Part shown: piece after piece, positions 8,762 to 17,233 of the stretch
Layout of the letters: each line of letters opens with the position of its first letter
Numbering within the stretch: position 1 is the stretch's first letter
Assembly (NCBI RefSeq): GCF_050897975.1
Contig: NZ_JBPAXY010000002.1
Span: 248,001-312,000, forward strand
Direction: 5' to 3'
DNA from: Pseudooceanicola sp050897975
GTDB taxonomy: Bacteria; Pseudomonadota; Alphaproteobacteria; Rhodobacterales; Rhodobacteraceae
Length of the DNA: 64,000 nucleotides
The notes under the pieces: model-generated
What the model was told of the DNA's origin: nothing
Seen by the model: the letters and a program-made list of their open reading frames with translations, nothing else
The model's database searches: none
Translations under genes and position numbers: made by a program

Positions 8762-8791
8762 GGCAGCCCTTGGGCGTCAACACTCCGGGTT

Positions 8792-8816
8792 GGTTCGCCT
8801 AACCGAACCACCTCCT
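8792..8816 (+). promoter_or_regulatory. Hairpin plus exposed anti-Shine-Dalgarno (CACCTCCT)
   Basis: GGTTCG (8792-8797) pairs with CGAACC (8804-8809) around the loop CCTAAC. Immediately 3' is CACCTCCT (8809-8816), the exact complement of the AGGAGGTG at 8692-8699 and close to the 16S rRNA 3' end. It may sequester the small ORF's ribosome site in cis or act on other messages in trans. Confidence 0.45.
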
Positions 8817-8825
8817 GATCTCGAG

Positions 8826-8857
8826 AGGGCCGTTCCTGCCGAAGGAGCGGCCCTTTT
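8826..8857 (+). terminator. Intrinsic terminator after the small-ORF unit
   Basis: GGGCCG (8827-8832) pairs with CGGCCC (8848-8853), with TTCCT/AGGA pairing inside, followed by TTTT. It ends the unit that contains the 18-codon ORF and separates it from arfB. Confidence 0.75.
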
Positions 8858-8881
8858 CTGTTGCGGTTTGGGGGCGGCGGT

Positions 8882-8955
8882 CGGGGGCCTTGCCCCCCTT
8901 GGGCCGTGCCGGCCCAATTCCCCCCAGAGTATTTTCGGCCATCGAATGGGGAGGG
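8882..8955 (+). repeat. Dispersed intergenic repeat, copy B
   Basis: GGGGGCCTTGCCCCCC, hairpin TTGGGCC-gtgcc-GGCCCAA, TTCCCCCC, AGAGTATTTTCGGC, then ATCGAATGGGG. Same block order as copies A, C and D. It ends about 75 bases before arfB. Confidence 0.75.
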
Positions 8956-9029
8956 GCGCCGGTTTGAGCTTTGGCCGGATCGTGCCATATGAAAGCGGGG
9001 CGCCATCGGGGCGCGAAAGGGGTTTGGCC

Positions 9030-9443
9030 ATGCTGCGGATCACGGATCAGATCGCGATCGAGGACTGGGAGCTGGTGGAGCAATTCATCCGCGCCTCGGG
9101 CCCTGGCGGGCAGAACGTGAACAAGGTCTCCTCTGCGGTCGAGCTGCGCTTCGAGGCGGAGCGATCCCCCAACCTGCCCGAGGCGGTGAAGCGGCGACTG
9201 CGGCGCCTGGCCGGACGGCGCTGGACCAAGGACGGGGCGGTGGTGTTGCAGGTCTCGGAGGAGCGCAGCCAGGCCCGCAACCGCGAGGTGGCCCGGGAGC
9301 GGCTGGCGGAACTGGTGCGGAAAGCGACAGTGGCGCCGAAGCGGCGGATCCCGACGAAGGTGTCGAAGAACCAGAAGCGGAAGCGGGTGGAGGCGAAGAA
9401 GGCGCGAAGCGAGGTGAAGGAAGGGCGGGGGTGGGAGAGGTAG
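9030..9443 (+). CDS. arfB: Alternative ribosome-rescue factor ArfB (YaeJ-type peptidyl-tRNA hydrolase)
   Basis: A 137-residue protein with the release-factor GGQ loop (SGPGGQNVNKVSSAV, about 25-39) and a basic C-terminal tail (KRRIPTKVSKNQKRKRVEAK, about 107-126) that enters the empty mRNA channel of stalled ribosomes. It hydrolyses peptidyl-tRNA on non-stop complexes. The ATG at 9030 is preceded by AAAGGGG, and the family N-terminus ITDQIAIEDWELVEQFIRAS begins at once, so longer upstream frames were rejected. It lies directly beside the AT-rich insertion. Confidence 0.95.
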   Translation: MLRITDQIAIEDWELVEQFIRASGPGGQNVNKVSSAVELRFEAERSPNLPEAVKRRLRRLAGRRWTKDGAVVLQVSEERSQARNREVARERLAELVRKATVAPKRRIPTKVSKNQKRKRVEAKKARSEVKEGRGWER

Positions 9444-9704
9444 GTTGTCCCCTCGTGAGGGCAAGGTGGCGCGTAGGGTGGATGAAATCCGCCTTTGGTG
9501 CACAATTGAGCACATTCATTCAGAGAGCTTGGCAAACAGAACGCGGACCGAAGATATTCCCCATGCAGATCTCACGATCTTACTTAGCTCCGAATACGAA
9601 GGTCGCCGGAAGGAAAATGAATTCTATCGGTCGCCGAAATATTTCCATTTTGCGATCTCCTGAGAACCAACTAGGATAAGAGAAACGTCCGCATTGGAAA
9701 AATT
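9444..9704. other. AT-richer junction region, no convincing gene
   Basis: Composition changes abruptly just after arfB. A frame from 9445 to 9663 (72 codons, TTG start) stays open but has no Shine-Dalgarno and no recognisable motif, so it may be a decayed gene end. TAGGATAAGAG at about 9671-9681 could be part of a promoter for the gene at 9705. Confidence 0.4.
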
Positions 9705-10946
9705 ATGACTTCTGAAATCTGCTTGATGAACAGCCTAGCCGTAGTTCTAGCGGCCGATAGCGCGACAACAGTTGAGTACAACGGAAAGAACGGACAAGAG
9801 CGCCGCTACTTCAAGGGTGCAAATAAGATTTTTCAACTTTCGAAGCATCAGCCCGTTGGACTCATGCTGTACAACACCGCAAGCCTTCTCAGGGTCCCTT
9901 GGGAGGTGATTGTTAAGGAGTTTAGAAAAGACCTTGGGGATAGATCCTTCAATTCCGTGAGGCAATACGCCGAAGAGTTCATAAGCTTTGTGGAAGGCAG
10001 CACAACGTTCTTTCCGCTAGATGAACGCAAGAAGGCCTTTGACGAGGCGCTCATCGACCAGATTATCGCACTCCTCGTCTCGCTAAGAGAAGGTGATGTT
10101 GGTGAGATCACAATCGATGATGACGTGATCAATGAGTACTTTGCAGATCTCCCCAGCGATGAGAATCTTCCACTCGACCGCAACTACCTTGACGACCTCT
10201 GGCAGCGGAGTGAAGACATGGTGCTGCATCTCATCGAGGAGTGGACCGCAAATTTAGGATTTAAAAGGGAGTGCGACAAGAATAGTCTTGCCAATCTTAT
10301 TTTTCGAGGCGCACTGCACACTCAATGCGCTGATGATAACTACACCGGGTTCGTGTTCGCTGGCTTTGGCGAACACTCTGTCTTTCCGGAGATGACATCT
10401 CTTAAACGATGCAGGATCGTCGGCGAGAGGTTTCTCGTATCCGAAGAAGAAGACATCAATGTTAGCAGAGAGGTTCCTGCCGTCATCGAGGGCTTTGCAC
10501 AAACCTCTATGGTAGACACGTTTACACTCGGCATTAGCTTTGAGGTGTTCGCGAGCTTACAGCGAATTATCGCTGAAGAATTCGGCCTACTTATTCGCGA
10601 GCTTCAAGATAGAAAAGCCGCGCTCCCGAATGACGACGAACTCGGGCTTCTTCTGAGATCTCGCATCGATAGCTTCACATCAAAGATGTTCGACTACACA
10701 AGAGATGACCACAACGGACCTCTTCGCAGGGTACTCGGCGTGCTACCTGTTGACGAAATGGCTGAACTGGCAGAGACTCTGATCAACCTGCAGTCGCTTA
10801 AGGAAAAAGTCACGAAACCTTCGGAAACTGTCGGCGGTCCAGTCGATGTCGCAGCCATCACACGTAGCGAAGGCCTTGTCTGGATCCGAAGAAAGCACTA
10901 CTTCGACGCAGAGATAAATAGTCGCTACTTCACGCGACAAGGTTAG
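9705..10946 (+). CDS. Uncharacterised protein with a proteasome-like (Ntn-hydrolase) N-terminus
   Basis: A 413-residue protein of markedly AT-richer, non-native codon use. The first 45 residues follow the HslV/proteasome-beta plan: Thr2 would be exposed by Met removal, Asp18 lies 16 residues on (AADSATTV; Thr1-Asp17 in HslV), and Lys41 sits in KGANKIFQL, matching the HslV segment around Lys33. The next stretch (PVGLMLYNTASLLRVPWE) resembles the beta-strand and helix that follow in that fold. The remaining approximately 330 residues are largely helical with no motif I know. No propeptide, HslU or Clp partner is nearby. The nucleophile assignment is inference from spacing. Weak ribosome site (GGA). 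Confidence 0.55.
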   Translation: MTSEICLMNSLAVVLAADSATTVEYNGKNGQERRYFKGANKIFQLSKHQPVGLMLYNTASLLRVPWEVIVKEFRKDLGDRSFNSVRQYAEEFISFVEGSTTFFPLDERKKAFDEALIDQIIALLVSLREGDVGEITIDDDVINEYFADLPSDENLPLDRNYLDDLWQRSEDMVLHLIEEWTANLGFKRECDKNSLANLIFRGALHTQCADDNYTGFVFAGFGEHSVFPEMTSLKRCRIVGERFLVSEEEDINVSREVPAVIEGFAQTSMVDTFTLGISFEVFASLQRIIAEEFGLLIRELQDRKAALPNDDELGLLLRSRIDSFTSKMFDYTRDDHNGPLRRVLGVLPVDEMAELAETLINLQSLKEKVTKPSETVGGPVDVAAITRSEGLVWIRRKHYFDAEINSRYFTRQG

Positions 10947-10959
10947 TTAGGTGGGCAAA

Positions 10960-11157
10960 ATGTCAGACGTGAGCATTCGGGAGGGGCGTTCACAACTCAG
11001 CAAGGAAGAGCTTGAGCAGTTGATGCTGAAGCTCGGTCTTGATGACTGCGAGTCCCGATTCACCTATGAAGAAGCCGTCAAACGTTCGAAACTCATGACG
11101 AGTTCGGACATACGGAGAGCTCGGAACTTGCGGCTGGCCGCTTCAAGCATAGACTAA
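10960..11157 (+). CDS. Small uncharacterised protein following the Ntn-hydrolase-like gene
   Basis: 65 residues from ATG 10960 (AGGTGG about five bases upstream), or 68 from GTG 10951. It is charged, helical and without a signal or membrane segment (KEELEQLMLKLGLDD, YEEAVKRSKLMTSSDIRRARNL). It starts only 13 bases after the preceding stop, shares its AT-richer composition and is probably cotranscribed, so the two may act together. Its TAA overlaps the stop of convergent pncB by four bases, showing that the insertion abuts pncB exactly. Function unknown. Confidence 0.6.
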   Translation: MSDVSIREGRSQLSKEELEQLMLKLGLDDCESRFTYEEAVKRSKLMTSSDIRRARNLRLAASSID

Positions 11158-12446
11158 ACCACCACCTCAAACCGCTCCTGCTCCCCAACCCCGAACACCC
11201 GCTTGTACCGGGCAATCTCGCTCTCCGGGCCCATGGCCTTCTCGGGATTGTCCGACAGCTTGACCGTCGGGTGGCCGTCCGCCGCAATCGCCTTGCAGAC
11301 CAACGAAAACGGCGCCAGGGCGTCGTCCTGGGCCAGCCCGCGGAAATCGTTGGTCAGCAGCGTCCCCCAGCCGAAGCTGGCCTTCACGCGGCCGTGGAAC
11401 TGGTGCGACAGCTCTTCGATCTTCTCCACGTCCAGACCGTCTGAGAAGATGACCAGCTTCTCGGTCGGATCCTCGCCGCGGCTTTTCCACCAGTCGATGG
11501 CCGTCTCGGCCCCCGTCGCCGGGTCGCCGCTGTCGATGCGGATGCCGGTCCAGCCGGCCAGCCAGTCGGGGGCGTTCTTCAGGAAACCCGCCGTTCCGTA
11601 GGTGTCGGGCAGGATGATCCGCAGGTTGCCCGAATGCTCTTCGTGCCAGTCGGCCAGCACGTCATAGGGGGCCCGGGCAAGCGCCGCGTCATCGGGGGCG
11701 AGGGCCGAATAGACCATGGGCAGCTCGTGGGCGTTGGTGCCCACGGCCTCAAGGTCGCGCTTCATCGCGATCAGGCAGTTGGAGGTGCCGATGAAGGCCT
11801 CGCCCAGGCCTTCGGTCATCGCCTGCACGCACCAGTCCTGCCAGAGGTAGCTGTGCCGCCGACGGGTGCCGAAATCGGCGATCTTCAGGTCGGGCAGGAC
11901 GCGCAGCCGTTCGATCTTTTCCCAGAGCTTGGCCATGGCGCGGGCGTAGAGAACCTCCAGCTCGAACTTGCCCATCTGGTGCAGCACGGCGCGGCCGCGC
12001 AGCTCCATCAGGATGGCGAGCGCCGGGATCTCCCACAGCATGACCTCGTGCCAGCGGCCCTCGAAGGTCAGCTCGTACTGGTCGCCGCGCCGTTCCAGGG
12101 TGTAGGGCGGCAGGCGCAGCCCCTCGAACCACTCCATGAAATCGGGGCGGAACATCTGGCGCTTGCCGTAGAAGGTGTTGCCGCGCAGCCAGGTACTTTC
12201 GCCGCGGGTCAGCGACAGGGACCGGACGTGGTCCAGCTGTTCGCGCAGCTCGCCCTCGTCGATCATCTTGGCCAGGGGCACATGGGCCGAGCGGTTGATC
12301 AGCGAGAAGGTGACCGTGGTGTCGGGCTTGTTGCGGAAGACCGACTGGCACATCAGCAGCTTGTAGAAATCCGTGTCGATCAGCGAGCGGACGATCGGGT
12401 CGATCTTCCATTTGTGATTATGGACACGGGTGGCGATGTCGACCAT
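11154..12446 (-). CDS. pncB: Nicotinate phosphoribosyltransferase
   Basis: A 430-residue enzyme of NAD salvage that makes nicotinate mononucleotide from nicotinate, PRPP and ATP. Visible: TDFYKLLMCQSVF (about 25-37), FGTRRRHS (about 195-202, containing the histidine that is phosphorylated by ATP), GTSNC, RIDSGDP (about 305) for the phosphoribosyl site, and FSDGLD. The start at 12446 has GAGGAG upstream and matches the usual N-terminus; an earlier in-frame ATG would add 19 unrelated residues. pncA, the nicotinamidase that supplies its substrate, is 3 kb away at 15512. Confidence 0.95.
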   Translation of the reverse strand: MVDIATRVHNHKWKIDPIVRSLIDTDFYKLLMCQSVFRNKPDTTVTFSLINRSAHVPLAKMIDEGELREQLDHVRSLSLTRGESTWLRGNTFYGKRQMFRPDFMEWFEGLRLPPYTLERRGDQYELTFEGRWHEVMLWEIPALAILMELRGRAVLHQMGKFELEVLYARAMAKLWEKIERLRVLPDLKIADFGTRRRHSYLWQDWCVQAMTEGLGEAFIGTSNCLIAMKRDLEAVGTNAHELPMVYSALAPDDAALARAPYDVLADWHEEHSGNLRIILPDTYGTAGFLKNAPDWLAGWTGIRIDSGDPATGAETAIDWWKSRGEDPTEKLVIFSDGLDVEKIEELSHQFHGRVKASFGWGTLLTNDFRGLAQDDALAPFSLVCKAIAADGHPTVKLSDNPEKAMGPESEIARYKRVFGVGEQERFEVVV

Positions 12447-12565
12447 GGGGGCAGGCTCCTCACTTATCGTTGCGATAAAGCCGCTAAGGGGGTGGGAATG
12501 CAAGGGTTGTGGGGGAAAGGGGTGGGCGATCCGAGGGCGGCGCGCCGCCCCCAGACCAACCTCCG

Positions 12566-13312
12566 TTACAGGAACATGCCGCCCGAGGCCTCGATCCGCT
12601 GGCCGGTCACCCAGTTGCCATCCGACAGCAGCAGCGAGGCCGCCGCCGCGCCCACGTCATCGGGCAGACCCGCGCGCCCCATGGCGGTGAGGCTGGCGAC
12701 CATGGCGTTGACGCCCGCGTCGTCGCGGGTGCGTCCGCCGCCGAAATCGGTCTCGATCGCGCCTGGGGCCAGCACGTTGGAAGAGATGCCGCGAGGGCCA
12801 AGTTCCTTCGCCCAGTAGCGCGACAGCACCTCGACCGCGCCCTTCATCGCCGCATAGGCGCCGTAGCCCGGCAGCGAGAACCGCGCCAGGCCCGACGACA
12901 GGAACAGCAGCCGCCCGCCATCGGCGAGCTGCGGCAGCAGGGCGGCGGTCAGCAGGGCGGGGCCCTTCACATGCAGAGCATAGAGACGGTCGTAGGTCTC
13001 GGCCTCGGTCTCGGCCAGGGGGCCGTAAAGGCCGATGCCCGCGTTGTTGACCAGCCCGGTCAGGGCGTCATGGCCCATCTCGGCCAGGGTCGCGGCCAGG
13101 GTTTCGGCGAAGGCGGGGAAAGCCGCGTGCTCGGTCGTGTCCAGGGTCAGGGCGCGGATCCGGGTGCCGTGGGTCGACAGCGCCGCAACCACGTCAGAGG
13201 CATCGCTGCGGGTGGTCACGATCACATCGGCGCCGCCCCGGGCCAGATGCGTGGCCATGGCGCGGCCCAGGCCACGGTTGCCGCCGGTGATGAGAAAGAC
13301 AGGGGTCGTCAT
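12566..13312 (-). CDS. SDR family oxidoreductase
   Basis: A 248-residue classical short-chain dehydrogenase: TGGNRGLGRAMA (8-19) binds NAD(P), NNAGIG (about 88-93) stabilises the sheet, and the catalytic set is the serine of LFLSSGLA and Tyr/Lys in YGAYAAMKG. The C-terminus ends in GNWVTGQRIEASGGMFL, the typical SDR closing. Substrate unknown. It is divergent from an AraC-type regulator across 185 bases, an arrangement in which the regulator commonly controls the neighbouring gene. pncB lies downstream on the same strand after a GC-rich palindrome at about 12533-12552. Confidence 0.92.
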   Translation of the reverse strand: MTTPVFLITGGNRGLGRAMATHLARGGADVIVTTRSDASDVVAALSTHGTRIRALTLDTTEHAAFPAFAETLAATLAEMGHDALTGLVNNAGIGLYGPLAETEAETYDRLYALHVKGPALLTAALLPQLADGGRLLFLSSGLARFSLPGYGAYAAMKGAVEVLSRYWAKELGPRGISSNVLAPGAIETDFGGGRTRDDAGVNAMVASLTAMGRAGLPDDVGAAAASLLLSDGNWVTGQRIEASGGMFL

Positions 13313-13497
13313 GGGATATCCTTTCGGGTCAGCTTTGCAGGGGCGGGGCGGGGCGCCCCGTCACAGGGCACAGATGGCAGCGGCGCGGCCCGCGCGCCTG
13401 CCCGATCCTGCCGCAGGCCTGCCCGTTCCTGCCGCATCGCCACGGCGGCCCGGCCCCGGGCTTGCCAGGGGCAGCGGGGCAGGCGAAAGCTGATCCC

Positions 13498-14373
13498 ATG
13501 AGACAATTGGACAAGGTCAGGGCCCAGGCCGACCGGCTGGCGCGGCAAATGGATCTGGGGGCAACCCCGGTGCCCCTGTCGGTGCCGGGCCTCGGCCTGA
13601 TGCGGGCGCAGCAGCCCGGCGAGATCACCCACAGCGTCTATGACCCGATCTTCTGCATGGTGGTGCAGGGGGCCAAATCGGTGCATTTCGACCGCGAGGC
13701 GGTGATGTTCCGCGCCGGTCACGGGGTGATCGTCAGCCACGAGTTGCCCGGGGTGAACCGCGTCGTCGAGGCCACGCCCCAGGCGCCCTATCTGGCAGCG
13801 GCGGTGACGCTGGACCCGGGCCTGTTGCGCGACCTGGCGCCCCGGGTCAGCGGGCAGGAACCGGCCCGGGCGCTCAGCGCGGCGCCCCTGACCCCGGCGG
13901 TGGTGGATGTGATGGGCCGCCTGCTGGGCCTGCTGGAGGCCGACGGCCCGACCGAGGTTCTGGCCGAATTGTACCTGCGCGAGCTGCACGCGCTGTTGCT
14001 GGCCGCCCCCGAGGGCGCCATGCTGCGCCGCCTGACCCGGCCCGATGCCCCCGAGGCCCAGGTAGCCCGGGCGCTGCGCCTGATCCGGGGCCAAGCCACC
14101 CGCCCCCTCAGCATCGAGACCCTGGCCCGGGAAAGCGGGATGAGCGCCACCCGCTTTCACCGCCATTTCCGCGCCATCACCGGCACCACGCCGCTGCAAT
14201 ATCAAAAGCGCCTGCGTCTGATCGAGGCGCGCCGCCTGCTGCGCGAGACCGGCAGCGGCGTGACCCAGGCCGCCCTGCGCGTCGGCTATGAAAGCCCGAC
14301 GCAGTTCAGCCGCGACTTTCGCCGCCTCTTTGGCCATGCCCCGCGTGAGGCGCGCGGGCAGGATCTGCGCTGA
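13498..14373 (+). CDS. AraC family transcriptional regulator
   Basis: 291 residues: an N-terminal cupin-like AraC_N domain (VYDPIFCMVVQGAKSVHFD about 43-61; YLAAAVTLDP about 100) and a C-terminal double helix-turn-helix (about 190-285; SIETLARESGMSATRFHRHF and RVGYESPTQFSRDFRRLFG). AraC_N regulators of this shape often sit next to, and control, an SDR or aldo-keto reductase, here the divergent SDR gene. Start chosen at 13498 because the family N-terminus begins there; an earlier ATG at 13462 would add 12 residues. Confidence 0.9.
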   Translation: MRQLDKVRAQADRLARQMDLGATPVPLSVPGLGLMRAQQPGEITHSVYDPIFCMVVQGAKSVHFDREAVMFRAGHGVIVSHELPGVNRVVEATPQAPYLAAAVTLDPGLLRDLAPRVSGQEPARALSAAPLTPAVVDVMGRLLGLLEADGPTEVLAELYLRELHALLLAAPEGAMLRRLTRPDAPEAQVARALRLIRGQATRPLSIETLARESGMSATRFHRHFRAITGTTPLQYQKRLRLIEARRLLRETGSGVTQAALRVGYESPTQFSRDFRRLFGHAPREARGQDLR

Positions 14374-14735
14374 ACCGACCGCCCTGCGCGCATCCCGGCC
14401 CGGGCCTTGGCGCGCATTGTGGCAGCCAGGGGCGCGAACGGCGCGGCGCGCGTCCCTCCGCCTGACCTCTGCCCGGGCGAATTTATTCAACCGTTTCAAC
14501 ACCCGCCCCATTCCCGCCGGATTTCTGCCCGGCCCCGGCCCGCAACCGGCCCGATGCCCGCCGCAGCCGCGCCCGAAAGACGCCGCCGAAGGGCCGCCAA
14601 ACGGCCCCGCACCGGCCCCGGTCGCGTCCCGGGCCTGCCGCATTTCGGCCCGAGAAGGGAAACATAGTTAAGCAGATATGATTGTCGGTGGTTCTAGACA
14701 GGAACGGGAGCGGCCAGGGGCCGAGGGACAACCCG
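14374..14735. other. Gene-free intergenic stretch
   Basis: 362 bases of very G/C-rich sequence with no credible gene, terminator or repeat. A slightly AT-richer patch at 14655-14700 (ACATAGTTAAGCAGATATGA) may hold the promoter of the next gene; no clear -35/-10 pair was found. Confidence 0.4.
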
Positions 14736-15431
14736 ATGAATTACGACTTTGACATGCATTCAGTTCTGCCGCTGGCCGCGCAGAGGAAGGCCCGCTCCGA
14801 GGGCCGAAAGGGCGATCTGTCGGGACAACAGATCGCCCTTTTCCGCGACCCCAAGGTGGCGGATGCCCTGCGCGCGGCGGACCGTGAGGTGCAGGAGTTG
14901 TTCCTGGAATCCGGCTTTGGCCTGACCAGCTGGGTCAGCGACCTGCCCCAGGGGCGATTCCGCGCCATCGACGAAGAGGCCCGCACCGAGGCGATCTCGC
15001 GCTTTGCCGCCAACCTGCGCGCCTCGCGCGGGCGGCTGCGCAAGGCCAATTGGGGCGGTTTCTCGATCAGTGATTTCACCAACAGCTATCTGAATGCCGA
15101 TGCGCTGCCGCAACCCATGGGCCTGCTGGCCCGGGATCGCGACGATGGCGCCGATCCCGATGTGTCGGCCGAACTGGCCTCGCCCGAGATGCTGGCCCGG
15201 CGCGCCCGCGCCCGGCTGCGCCGCCGCCACCGGGGCAACTGGCGCCGCAGCCCGCTGCACGCCGCGTCCCGTTTCCTGGATCTCAGCCCGCTTCAGAAGG
15301 TCTGCGCCCTGGGCGTGGTGATCGTCGCCTGGCTGCTGGCGCTGACCATCTGGCATGTGATGGACAACGGCCTGGGCATCGAACTGGCCCGCGCCATGAC
15401 CCGCATCACGGGCGGCCCTGTCGGGTTTTAG
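14736..15431 (+). CDS. Uncharacterised protein with one C-terminal membrane helix
   Basis: 231 residues, not recognised. The first approximately 190 are hydrophilic and mostly helical (two Arg-rich patches, RARARLRRRHRGNWRR at about 167-182). A single hydrophobic helix (VCALGVVIVAWLLALTIWHV, about 196-215) is followed by a short tail, so the protein is probably anchored with the bulk in the cytoplasm. The start at 14736 has GAGGGA before it; a GTG/ATG further upstream (14682) would add 18 residues. No operon partners; pncA faces it. Confidence 0.65.
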   Translation: MNYDFDMHSVLPLAAQRKARSEGRKGDLSGQQIALFRDPKVADALRAADREVQELFLESGFGLTSWVSDLPQGRFRAIDEEARTEAISRFAANLRASRGRLRKANWGGFSISDFTNSYLNADALPQPMGLLARDRDDGADPDVSAELASPEMLARRARARLRRRHRGNWRRSPLHAASRFLDLSPLQKVCALGVVIVAWLLALTIWHVMDNGLGIELARAMTRITGGPVGF

Positions 15432-15511
15432 ACGGGCGGCCCCACCGAGACCCGCAGGCCGCCCTATTGGGACCCCCGTGCGAACGGGGAGGGTGGCGCG
15501 GAGCCGCGGGA

Positions 15512-16108
15512 TCAGGCGAGGATGACGCCTGCCTCTGCCATGGTCGTTTCGGCCGCGGCAAGCGAGCCGTCCAAGTCGATCCCGCGGCACAGATCCCGCC
15601 GCAGGGTGACCCGGAACCCCAGTTTCGCCGCATCCACCGCGCTGTAATTGACGCAGAAATCCGTCGCCAGCCCGACCATCACCAGATCGGTGATGCCACG
15701 GGTGCGCAGATAGCCCTCCAGCCCGGTGGCGGTGGTGTGGTCATTCTCGAAAAAGGCCGAATAGCTGTCGATCGCCGGGTTGAACCCCTTACGGATAATC
15801 AGATCGGCGCGGTCGGTGGTCAGGTCGGGGTGAAAGGCGGCCCCGTCCGAGCCCTGGATGCAATGGTCGGGCCAGAGCACCTGCGGGCCATAGGGCATTT
15901 CCGTCACACTCATCACCGCGGCCCCGGGATGGGACGAGGCGAAAGAGGAATGGCCCGCCGGGTGCCAGTCCTGGGTCAGCACCACCACCGAGCTGTCGGC
16001 CATCAGCGCGTTGATGCCGGGCACGATCTGATCGCCCTCGGCCACGGCCAGGGCGCCGCCCGGGCAGAAATCCTTTTGCACGTCGATCACAATCAGGGCC
16101 TGGGTCAT
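15512..16108 (-). CDS. pncA: Nicotinamidase (PncA)
   Basis: A 198-residue cysteine hydrolase converting nicotinamide to nicotinate for NAD salvage. The catalytic triad is intact: Asp9 (VIDVQKDF), Lys107 (IIRKGFNP) and Cys152 (GLATDFCVN). The metal site Asp47, His49 and His53 lies in TQDWHPAGHSSF. AAGGAG precedes the ATG at 16108; the same frame stays open far upstream, but only because of base composition. Its product is the substrate of PncB encoded at 11154-12446. Confidence 0.95.
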   Translation of the reverse strand: MTQALIVIDVQKDFCPGGALAVAEGDQIVPGINALMADSSVVVLTQDWHPAGHSSFASSHPGAAVMSVTEMPYGPQVLWPDHCIQGSDGAAFHPDLTTDRADLIIRKGFNPAIDSYSAFFENDHTTATGLEGYLRTRGITDLVMVGLATDFCVNYSAVDAAKLGFRVTLRRDLCRGIDLDGSLAAAETTMAEAGVILA

Positions 16109-16321
16109 GGGTCGTCTCCTTCGGGGCGTGGTCTGGGCGCGGGGGCTCCGCGCGGTCGGGCCGAGCTTCGCCGCCCGGCGCCCGGGGGTCAATCGCCCGG
16201 ATCCCGCGACACGCGCGGCAGGCCACCGCCCGCCCCCCGCGCTGCCCGCGAAACGGGCGCTATTGCCGCAGGGCGCCGACGGGCCTTGCCCGACAGGCGC
16301 CGGGGCGCTACTCCGCGCCTC

Positions 16322-17233
16322 ATGTTCACCGTTTGCGCCCTCTACCACTTCACCCGTTTCGACGATCCAGCCGCGATCCGCGGCCCGCTGCTGGCGCTCT
16401 GCGAGCGCGAGAAGATCTGCGGCTCGCTGCTGCTGGCGCGGGAAGGGATCAATGGCACCATCGCCGGCCCTGCCGCCGGGATCGAGGCGGTGCTGGCCCA
16501 TATCCGCGCCCTGCCCGGCTGTGCCGATCTGGAGTGGAAGCTGTCCACCGCCAGCGAGCGCCCCTTTGCCCGAACGAAGGTACGCCTGAAGAAAGAGATC
16601 GTCACCATGGGCCAGCCGGATGTCGATCCGCTGGCCGCCGTGGGCCATTATGTCGATCCCGCCGATTGGAACGACCTGATCCGCAGCCCCGATGTGGCGC
16701 TGATCGACACCCGCAACGATTACGAGGTGGCCATCGGCACCTTCGAAGGCGCCGTCGATCCGCAAACCGTCAGTTTCCGCGAGTTTCCCGCCTGGTGGGA
16801 GGCCAACAAGGACCGCTTTCACAACAAGCGGATCGCCATGTTCTGCACCGGCGGCATCCGCTGTGAGAAGTCGACGAATTTCCTTATGGGTCAGGGGGTT
16901 GAGGATGTGTATCACCTGAAGGGTGGCATCCTGAAATACCTCGAAGAGGTGCCCGCCGAGGACAGCACCTGGCAGGGCGAATGTTTCGTCTTCGACCGGC
17001 GCGTGTCCGTCGGCCACGGGCTGACCGAGGGGCCGCATATCCTGTGCCATGCCTGCCGCCGCCCGATCCTGCCCGAGGACCGCGCCCGCCCCGACTACGA
17101 AGAGGGCGTGTCCTGCCATCTGTGCATCGACGAGACGACCGAGGCCGACAAGGCGCGGTTCCGCGAGCGGCAAAAGCAGATCGCCCTGGCCAGGGCGCGC
17201 GGCGAGAAGCACCTGACCGAGCTGGACGACTGA
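16322..17233 (+). CDS. trhO: tRNA uridine 5-oxyacetic acid pathway hydroxylase TrhO (rhodanese family, YceA)
   Basis: 303 residues: an N-terminal acylphosphatase-like domain (GSLLLAREGINGTIAG, about 36-51), a rhodanese domain (LIDTRNDYEVAIGTFEGA about 127-144), and the active loop CTGGIRCEKS with catalytic Cys175 and second Cys181. A C-terminal cysteine-rich segment follows (CHAC...CHLC). TrhO catalyses oxygen-dependent hydroxylation of U34 in certain tRNAs. The start follows the pncA divergent region (213 bases). It borders the second AT-richer insertion. Confidence 0.95.
   Translation: MFTVCALYHFTRFDDPAAIRGPLLALCEREKICGSLLLAREGINGTIAGPAAGIEAVLAHIRALPGCADLEWKLSTASERPFARTKVRLKKEIVTMGQPDVDPLAAVGHYVDPADWNDLIRSPDVALIDTRNDYEVAIGTFEGAVDPQTVSFREFPAWWEANKDRFHNKRIAMFCTGGIRCEKSTNFLMGQGVEDVYHLKGGILKYLEEVPAEDSTWQGECFVFDRRVSVGHGLTEGPHILCHACRRPILPEDRARPDYEEGVSCHLCIDETTEADKARFRERQKQIALARARGEKHLTELDD

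Larger units (their letters stand above)
8635..9029 (+). other. Intergenic region with small ORF, anti-SD hairpin unit and repeat
   Basis: This 395-base gap holds, in order: a leader (8635-8690), the tiny ORF with perfect Shine-Dalgarno (8692-8761), a hairpin and anti-Shine-Dalgarno (8792-8816), an intrinsic terminator (8826-8857), and repeat copy B (8882-8955), whose downstream bases lead into arfB. No larger gene is credible. Confidence 0.6.

Noticed and set aside
8792..8816. tRNA-like GGTTCG segment
   Set aside because: No acceptor stem, anticodon arm or D-arm can be formed around it.
9445..9663. 72-codon frame before the Ntn-hydrolase-like gene
   Set aside because: TTG start without ribosome site, no motif; kept only as a description of the region.
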